NCBI RefSeq assembly: GCF_000226095.1 | Contig: NC_016474.1 | Span: forward strand, 3,782,001 to 3,846,000 | DNA from: Thermothelomyces thermophilus ATCC 42464 | Lineage: Eukaryota > Ascomycota > Sordariomycetes > Sordariales > Chaetomiaceae | DNA: 64,000 nt | Direction: 5' to 3' | Shown here: positions 59,307-64,000 of the stretch, in pieces | How positions within the stretch are numbered: position 1 is the first letter of the stretch | How the letters are laid out: each line of letters opens with the position of its first letter | The notes under the pieces: generated by a model | The model's input: the letters and a program-made list of their open reading frames with translations, nothing else | Told to the model about the DNA's origin: nothing | Database searches by the model: none | Program-made: the position numbers and the translations under genes

Positions 59307-59732
59307 TATAACGAACCTAGCTCAGACTTCTTCTAAAAGGGTTTAGACGAAGGTAGATTAAGCAGGACAAGCGGGCAGGTTGTCTAAGGGATTTGGTAAA
59401 GCTAAAGGGTTTATAATAACACTAGAGTTATCTCTTACAATAATTAGCAATACTTAGTATAAGTACTATGATTATGATTATTACCACTGGTGAACTCCTA
59501 GAGTCCACTATAACGAGTGACTATCTATATATATATATAATCCTAGGATCACTAGCGGTCGTGGTGATCCTCCGTACTAGCTTACCTAGCTTATGACGTG
59601 AGCTAGTGATCCTCTGCTGGGATCATTTCTTGCCAAGTGTGATCCTGTCCTGATTGGTCTATCATTCTTCGGCTTGATTGGCCCGTTTGTGTCGGTGGCC
59701 TAGGCGGCAGCTGCATGTATATTTCTGTAACA
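59307..59732 (-). repeat. E5 5' LTR (type A, 426 bp)
   Basis: On the + strand TATAACGAACC...TTTCTGTAACA; outermost bases changed by transitions. Followed by ATAAC duplication. Confidence 0.92.
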
Positions 59733-60359
59733 ATAACTCGCTTATAATATAACGCTAATAGAAACAACTAAAGTTATACCGTTCTTTGCGAACTATAGAT
59801 ATAAAGCAGACCTTAGGTAAGGACTAGAGGTCATAGTGCCGAGAGCAGTAGTCAAAGTAAAACAAATGTATATACTATATAAGAAGCTTAAAAAGGAACT
59901 TGAGTTTATCAGGACTAGAATAAAAAATTACTATAATAAATATAGGCTTAAGGGACCTTACCTAGAGAGGGGAGACAAAGTCTACTTAATTATACAAAAC
60001 CTACAAACTAAATGACTAAATATAAAGCTAGACTTTAAAAAGGTTAGACCTTTTATTATTAAAGAACAAATTTTGATATCTAACTACTAACTATCGTTAC
60101 TATTATCTATACGACTATGGATAGATATTTTTTATATTTCGCTTCTCGAACTAACACCAAAAAACGCTAAGGTTATTATATATATCAAAGTAAAAGACAA
60201 AGAAGAAGAATAGGACGTCAAAGAAATTCTAGATTTACATATTATCAATAGGGAACTATAATATCTAGTTAAATAGCTTGATTTTAGACTAAAGGACAAC
60301 TTATAGAAACTAGTTAAAAACTTAAACTACCCTAAGAAACTAGAATAGTTCTACCGGCA

Positions 60360-61010
60360 GAACCTAGATTAATTATAGGCACTAGCTTAGACAAAACGGC
60401 TAAGTCGGCCTCTGACAAATCTAGGCCTAAAGAAGACTAGTCAAATAGGATATTAGCACCCTAGGACCGTACGTCACTAATAATGTATACCTTGGAATCC
60501 TATACCCTCCGTTCTTCCACTTCTATTTCCTCTAAAGACTATATACCTCGACGAAACAGCTCGGAACCCTGCTCCTTCAAGAAACATTTCTAGTAATAAA
60601 GACAAGCTAATCGACTAATAATTGTCTAAAGTTAAGTCTAAAAAATAAAAAGGGCCTCTTTAGCATTAGCCTCTTCTTATTCTATATATTTTTATTTAGA
60701 TATAATCTTCATTACTATAAAAGATTAGCTACAAATATTAAGGTAACAAACTAGGTCACGAATAAGTAGACGCTATATTAGAACTATCGTAAGAATGACC
60801 CTAACATATACACTTGCTATAGCAAGAAGAGCCTAACGCTATATAATAAGCCAAGTTCCGCTTAAAACACTACAAACACGGCATGACATCTATACTAGAA
60901 GAATTAATAAAAGAAGCAAGTATAGCGCGCTATTAGGATTTCGAAGATCGGCGCTTAGAGATATAATCTACCATCTTATTAGCCATTAGCAATATAGAAA
61001 AAGGGAAAAA
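60360..61010 (-). pseudogene. E1 antisense accessory gene, heavily decayed
   Basis: Aligns along its length with the E2 accessory gene (for example the segment around 60540-60600 matches the SELFRRGIQSLEEIE region). No open frame remains. Confidence 0.5.
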
Positions 61011-61100
61011 TTATAAGGTATATATAGAAAAGGATATTAGCGCTATTTAAAACGACCTAAAGAGAGCTTTTAGGTCAAAAGCCTTAGAGGGAGGGCATCG

Positions 61101-61522
61101 TGTCACAGAAATATATATATAGATGCTGCCTAAGCTACTAGCACAAATAGGCTAATTAAGCCAAAGGAATAATAGACTAATTAGGATAGGATCATACTTA
61201 GTAAGAAATGATCCTAGTAGAGGATCACTAGCTTACGACATGAGCTAGGTAAGCTAGTATAGAAGATTACCATAACTACTAGTAATCCTAGGATTATATA
61301 TAAATAGTCACTTATTACGGTAGACTCTAAGAGTTTACTAGTAATAGTAACCTATAATTACAGTACTTATACCAAGCATCGTTAACTACCATAAGAGATA
61401 ACTCTAGTGTTATTATAAACCCTTTGGCTTTACCGAATCCCTTAGACGACCTACGCGCTTGTCCCGCTTTACCTACCTTCGTCTGAACCCTTTTAGAAGA
61501 AGTCTGAGTTAGGTTCGTCATA
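61101..61522 (+). repeat. E1 3' LTR (type A, 422 bp)
   Basis: Starts TGTCACAGAAATATATATAT, ends GTTCGTCATA, then the TAATA duplication and mariner sequence. Preceded by GAGGGAGGGCATCG. Confidence 0.92.
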
Positions 61523-62388
61523 TAATAGTAATAAGGACCGATCTCTAACTACGTAAAATAACCCTAGAATATAAAGGCTATCTGCCCTTTCTAATGCCTC
61601 TTTATACAATGTAGGCTATTTACCTCCCGGGTTCGACGCCAGATACGCCGTTTTCTACAGATAGCACCTATCATGACAGAGGTTTCGTCACTCTAGATTA
61701 CCTTCTTCTAGTCCTCTAAGGTCTAATCTTTTACCTGTATTGCAAATTCAAGCCGAGCCATCTTCTAAGCCTTGTTTAATCTTGGCTTGGTTGTCAACTT
61801 GACATTCTTAAAGCCAGTTTGTTTTAACCATTGCCGAATAGTCTCCTGGCCTGGCCCTGTTCTACCAAGCTGATCAGTAACTATATTAGTAATCTGCTGA
61901 TAGGAGTACTGTCTAGTGGTACTATTTTTAGTTACTACCTGTTCGATGACTTCGGAAACAGACTTGGTTATAACCTTCGGCCTCCTAGACTTTGGTATAT
62001 TAGCGACATGTTCGTCCTTGATAGGGCTACCTGGTATATATCCCCGTGCCTTAGCCCTACGAAGAAGAGCCTTTAGTGTGTCTTTTTTGACCCCAGTTTT
62101 ATCTTCGATTTTAGACATTTTGACTCCTATACTATGGAGGGTTAACGCCTGTATTCGTTAGACAACAGTGGTATATTTACCCTTCCTAGGGGGCACTTTA
62201 GGAACTGTAGGCACTTCGGGAACTGCAGGCACTTCGGGGACTGTAGGCACTTCGGGGACTGCGCGCACTTCGGGGACTGTAGGCATTTCGGGCATTGCGG
62301 GTACTTCGGACTCTCTGGGTATAGTAGGCTCTGTCGGTACTAAGCTAGTTAGAGTAGGTCTATTAACCTTGGAAAGACAGCTTACCAA
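61523..62388 (-). pseudogene. Transposase, N-terminal part, with hexapeptide repeats and catalytic D1
   Basis: Read leftward: a Pro/Glu/Val hexapeptide repeat (VPEVPT units), KGKYTTVV, a TAA, then RIQALTLHSIGVKMSKIEDKTGVKKDTLKALLRRAKARGY, a helix-turn-helix DNA-binding domain as in Tc1-type enzymes, a linker (SRRPKVITKSV), a second helical domain (QETIRQWLKQTGF), and the first catalytic site SDET (Asp at 61689-61687). A clean piece is open at 62118-61765. The frame then reaches the E1 insertion and resumes at 16550. The true start is not found: the first codon at 62388 is TTG and a TAG lies upstream. Confidence 0.85.
62192..62335. repeat. 18-bp minisatellite within the transposase
   Basis: About seven or eight head-to-tail units close to GGCACTTCGGGGACTGTA, more divergent at the right end. 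In the transposase frame each unit is six residues (V-P-E-V-P-x). Confidence 0.85.
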
Positions 62389-62565
62389 AACGCTCTAGAA
62401 TTATCACGGCTACTGAATTTGGGAGATTTGTAGGCTCTGGCATCAAGGTTGGGCAGGGAAAAACCTAGATATGTAGGTGGAGATCAATTTACAATAGAAA
62501 TTACAGTATAAACAAGATTGTGTATGCACTTCGCACGTTGTCAGCAGCCCGGGCTTGGCATGCCT

Positions 62566-62595
62566 TGGGGGATGGACTTTCTGGGCCAACCTCCG
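62566..62595 (-). repeat. Right terminal inverted repeat of the mariner-type element
   Basis: Perfect reverse complement of 15503-15532, ending CCAACCTCCG before the TA at 62596-62597. Confidence 0.95.
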
Positions 62596-63206
62596 TAATA
62601 ATAATATATATACTGTACAATACATACGCAGGACTGTGTAAGGTGAAGTAAGTACCTAGGTCAGGCACGCTTCGAATCACTACTAATAATTGGTTTTTTT
62701 TGGGGGGAGAGGGGGTCGGATTCACGCACTAAATGGCCCAACTAGGCATCTTGTCCAAGGCTACGCATCTTGCTGACTTCCCAGGTCTTGGAAGACGAGA
62801 CACTTCCTTGAATAAAATTATGTATCTTAATATATACTTGTTGTGGTTCAGTTTCTTATCAAAACACCGACTATCGCCGCCTGGATATCAAAGCCTTCCT
62901 ACGTCGTCGAGACTGAGACATTAAAATCCGCAATAATTCCGCCACCAACGCCTTGTCAAAATGGTATAATGCTCCTCCTCTTTTTTTTTTGAATCGCCAA
63001 ATCGATCCAGGTAACCGTCAACGGCCAATCCATCCTGAGGTTCCCTTAATTTCGCCATCCCCTATATCCGGGTGTCTCCTCCGTTTCAGAACAAAGGGTC
63101 GCCAGGCCAATCATGATGAGCAGAGGGAGCAAGAGTGAAGGGAGTTGTTGGGAGACACGGCCTTCACGACGACTCTCACGATGGTCGACGACCCCCTTCA
63201 CCGGTG
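62596..63206. other. Intergenic region, host DNA to the right of the transposon block
   Basis: About 610 bp that should include the 3' UTR of the last gene. Contains T-run/G-run (62694-62707) and a T10 run (62981-62990). No gene seen. Confidence 0.5.
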
Positions 63207-64000
63207 TCACCTCATCGGGCCCAAGCCGTCTCCCAGATCGAACTCTTCGGCTCCCCCGTATTCGTTCCGCCTAGTCGCACTCGACCCCCCGCCGCTGTCC
63301 CCCGCCGAGGCATCGCCCGCTTTCGCCTTTCCCCTGGCCTTCTCCCTAAGAAGCTCCACGTCATCCAGCAAGAACTTCTGCTCGTCAATCTCCCGGGCCC
63401 CGGGCGGCCCGCCGTGCCCGCGGCCGTGCTGGAGATGCTGCTGGAGATGCTGCTGGAGCTGCTGCTCATAGGGCCGGAACGGCAGCTGCGGTTCGTGCTG
63501 CGGCGCGGCTCCGGGCAGCTCGTACTCGACCGTGTCCGTGGTGTAGTGGTAGAAGCCGTCCTTGGTCGGGGGCAGCTCGGCGTCGGCCTGGGGCTCGGCC
63601 AGCTTACGGACGGCGCCCTTCTCCATGGCCTCGAAGTCCTCCGTCGTCGCGTACGGCGGGAGCGGGCCCATGGAGGACGCGCCGAGAAGGGGAGAGTCGG
63701 CTTCCCAGGAGAACTGGCGCTCGTGGTGGTGCGGCGCGGCCGAGGACTTGGCGGCTGCTTCTTGAAAGCGGCGGTTGACGATGGACTCGTCCGGTGGTAC
63801 GGTAGGCAAGACGATCTTTGGGGTGGGCGTGACCCGGTTGGGGCCGTAGGAGACGACGGTGGGGCCGGCGGCTTGCGGGCGGGGTGGTGAAGGTTTAGGT
63901 TCGGGCGTAGACATGGGAAGGGGTGCTGGGGGAGGGATGCTGTAGTTGGTATAGTCGGCGTAGTCGGAGGAGGGAATGGGCATCATGGGCACGTGGCCCG
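63207..64000 (-). CDS. Unrecognised Pro/Gln-rich protein, 5' end outside the window
   Basis: The frame is open from the window edge to TGA 63209-63207, giving about 264 residues of the C-terminal part. The codon at 63992 is GTG; ATGs at 63986-63981 exist, but the open frame to the edge suggests the gene continues. Visible: Tyr/Pro-rich stretch (SSDYADYTNYSIPPP), a block around FSWEADSPLLGASSMGPLPPYATTEDFEAMEKGAVRK, then KDGFYHYTTDTVEYELPG, a Gln/His-rich helix, and an acidic end (EEFDLGDGLGPMR). No membrane segment or known domain is seen. GC-rich codon use matches the host genes, not the transposon block. Confidence 0.65.
   Translation of the reverse strand, partial: GHVPMMPIPSSDYADYTNYSIPPPAPLPMSTPEPKPSPPRPQAAGPTVVSYGPNRVTPTPKIVLPTVPPDESIVNRRFQEAAAKSSAAPHHHERQFSWEADSPLLGASSMGPLPPYATTEDFEAMEKGAVRKLAEPQADAELPPTKDGFYHYTTDTVEYELPGAAPQHEPQLPFRPYEQQLQQHLQQHLQHGRGHGGPPGAREIDEQKFLLDDVELLREKARGKAKAGDASAGDSGGGSSATRRNEYGGAEEFDLGDGLGPMR

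Larger units (their letters stand above)
44961..59732 (-). mobile_element. E5: Ty3/gypsy chromovirus, type A LTR, minus strand, interrupted by E6
   Basis: LTRs of 426 bp at both ends. Target duplication ATAAC at 44956-44960 and 59733-59737, in the integrase region of E1. Without E6 and its duplication it is 7212 bp, about 340 bp shorter than E2. The loss is in the accessory gene near 45567. RT keeps YLDD (about 48105-48094). Confidence 0.94.
16551..61522 (+). mobile_element. E1: Ty3/gypsy chromovirus, type A LTR, carrying four nested insertions
   Basis: The 5' and 3' LTRs are 422 bp each. Target duplication TAATA: 16546-16550 and 61523-61527, inside the mariner transposase. E1's own sequence is 16551-19189 (LTR, most of gag), 26748-26841 (end of gag), 34376-36578 (protease, RT, RNase H), 44139-44960 (integrase first part) and 59738-61100 (end of integrase, chromodomain, accessory region), then the LTR. 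Together these make 7543 bp, matching the uninterrupted copies. The gag ATG is lost (about 17000), RT YLDD is YLDN (about 35705), and stops are very dense; it is the most decayed copy, as expected for the oldest. Confidence 0.93.
15503..62595 (-). mobile_element. Tc1/mariner-type DNA transposon, split by a 45-kb retrotransposon nest
   Basis: Ends are perfect 30-bp inverted repeats (15503-15532 and 62566-62595), flanked by TA on both sides (15501-15502, 62596-62597), the target duplication expected of this superfamily. Removing the nest (16551-61522 plus one copy of the TAATA duplication) leaves about 2.1 kb, usual for the family. The interior encodes one minus-strand transposase with a D34-type catalytic spacing, broken by many stops and by the insertion. 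It is the oldest layer of the block and is inactive. Confidence 0.92.

Noticed and set aside
44961-59732. Reading the minus-strand LTRs at 44961, 49489, 56611 and 59307 as two tandem elements or one large palindrome
   Set aside because: LTR type, length and 5-bp duplications pair 44961 with 59307 (426 bp, ATAAC) and 49489 with 56611 (433 bp, GCCCT), so E6 is nested in E5.
62192-62335. Possible CRISPR-like array of short repeats
   Set aside because: Head-to-tail 18-bp units without spacers, in frame in a transposase, in a fungal genome: a minisatellite.
63135-63890. A 251-codon + strand frame at the right edge
   Set aside because: Antisense of the minus-strand gene; Leu/Arg/Gly-rich composition typical of a GC-rich shadow.

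Overview
The window is a stretch of a filamentous ascomycete chromosome, probably a Sordariomycete and possibly a Sordariales/Chaetomiaceae-type genome. The order is inferred from GC-rich genes with short 53-77 bp introns, proline- and serine-rich proteins, and a sharp change to AT-rich DNA that looks mutated by RIP (repeat-induced point mutation: C-to-T/G-to-A transitions in duplicated DNA). The species cannot be named from the sequence alone.

Region 1 (1-15502) is ordinary gene space. It holds the 3' part of a LAMMER (CLK-type) kinase gene running in from the left edge (+, six exons, five introns), an unrecognised ascomycete protein (+), the long-form tRNase Z (-, intronless), an App1-type phosphatidate phosphatase (-, 5' end unresolved) and the DEAD-box helicase Drs1 of 60S ribosome assembly (-, one intron filled by a 140-nt A/GA tract). 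The genes are housekeeping (mRNA splicing control, tRNA 3' processing, actin patch/lipid, ribosome assembly) and do not form a cluster.

Region 2 (15503-62595) is one 47-kb nested transposon block that can be fully resolved. The outer shell is a ~2.1-kb Tc1/mariner-type DNA transposon with 30-bp perfect terminal inverted repeats and TA target duplication; its transposase is on the minus strand and is cut in two. Inside it sits a Ty3/gypsy chromovirus (E1, 16551-61522). Inside E1 are four more insertions: E2 (19190-26742), E3 (26842-34370), E4 (36579-44133), all +, and E5 (44961-59732, -), which itself contains E6 (49489-57043, -). Every junction has a 5-bp target duplication. Without their insertions the elements are about 7.53-7.56 kb, except E5, which lost about 340 bp. 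The order of insertion is therefore fixed: mariner, then E1, then E2/E3/E4/E5, then E6 after E5.

The six retroelements share one plan: LTR (422-433 bp) with TG...YA ends; a candidate self-priming site 2 nt after the LTR, complementary to 11 nt inside the LTR; a 753-codon gag whose zinc knuckle is followed by an unusual ~430-residue extension; pol in the -1 frame (protease, RT, RNase H, integrase, chromodomain); and, before the 3' LTR, an accessory gene on the opposite strand coding for a Cys-rich plus coiled-coil protein. Three LTR types (A: E1, E2, E5; B: E3; C: E4, E6) differ in the upstream half but share the downstream half. All copies are riddled with stops; E2 is best preserved.

Region 3 (62596-64000) is host DNA again, with the 3' part of an unrecognised Pro/Gln-rich protein gene (-) that runs off the right edge.
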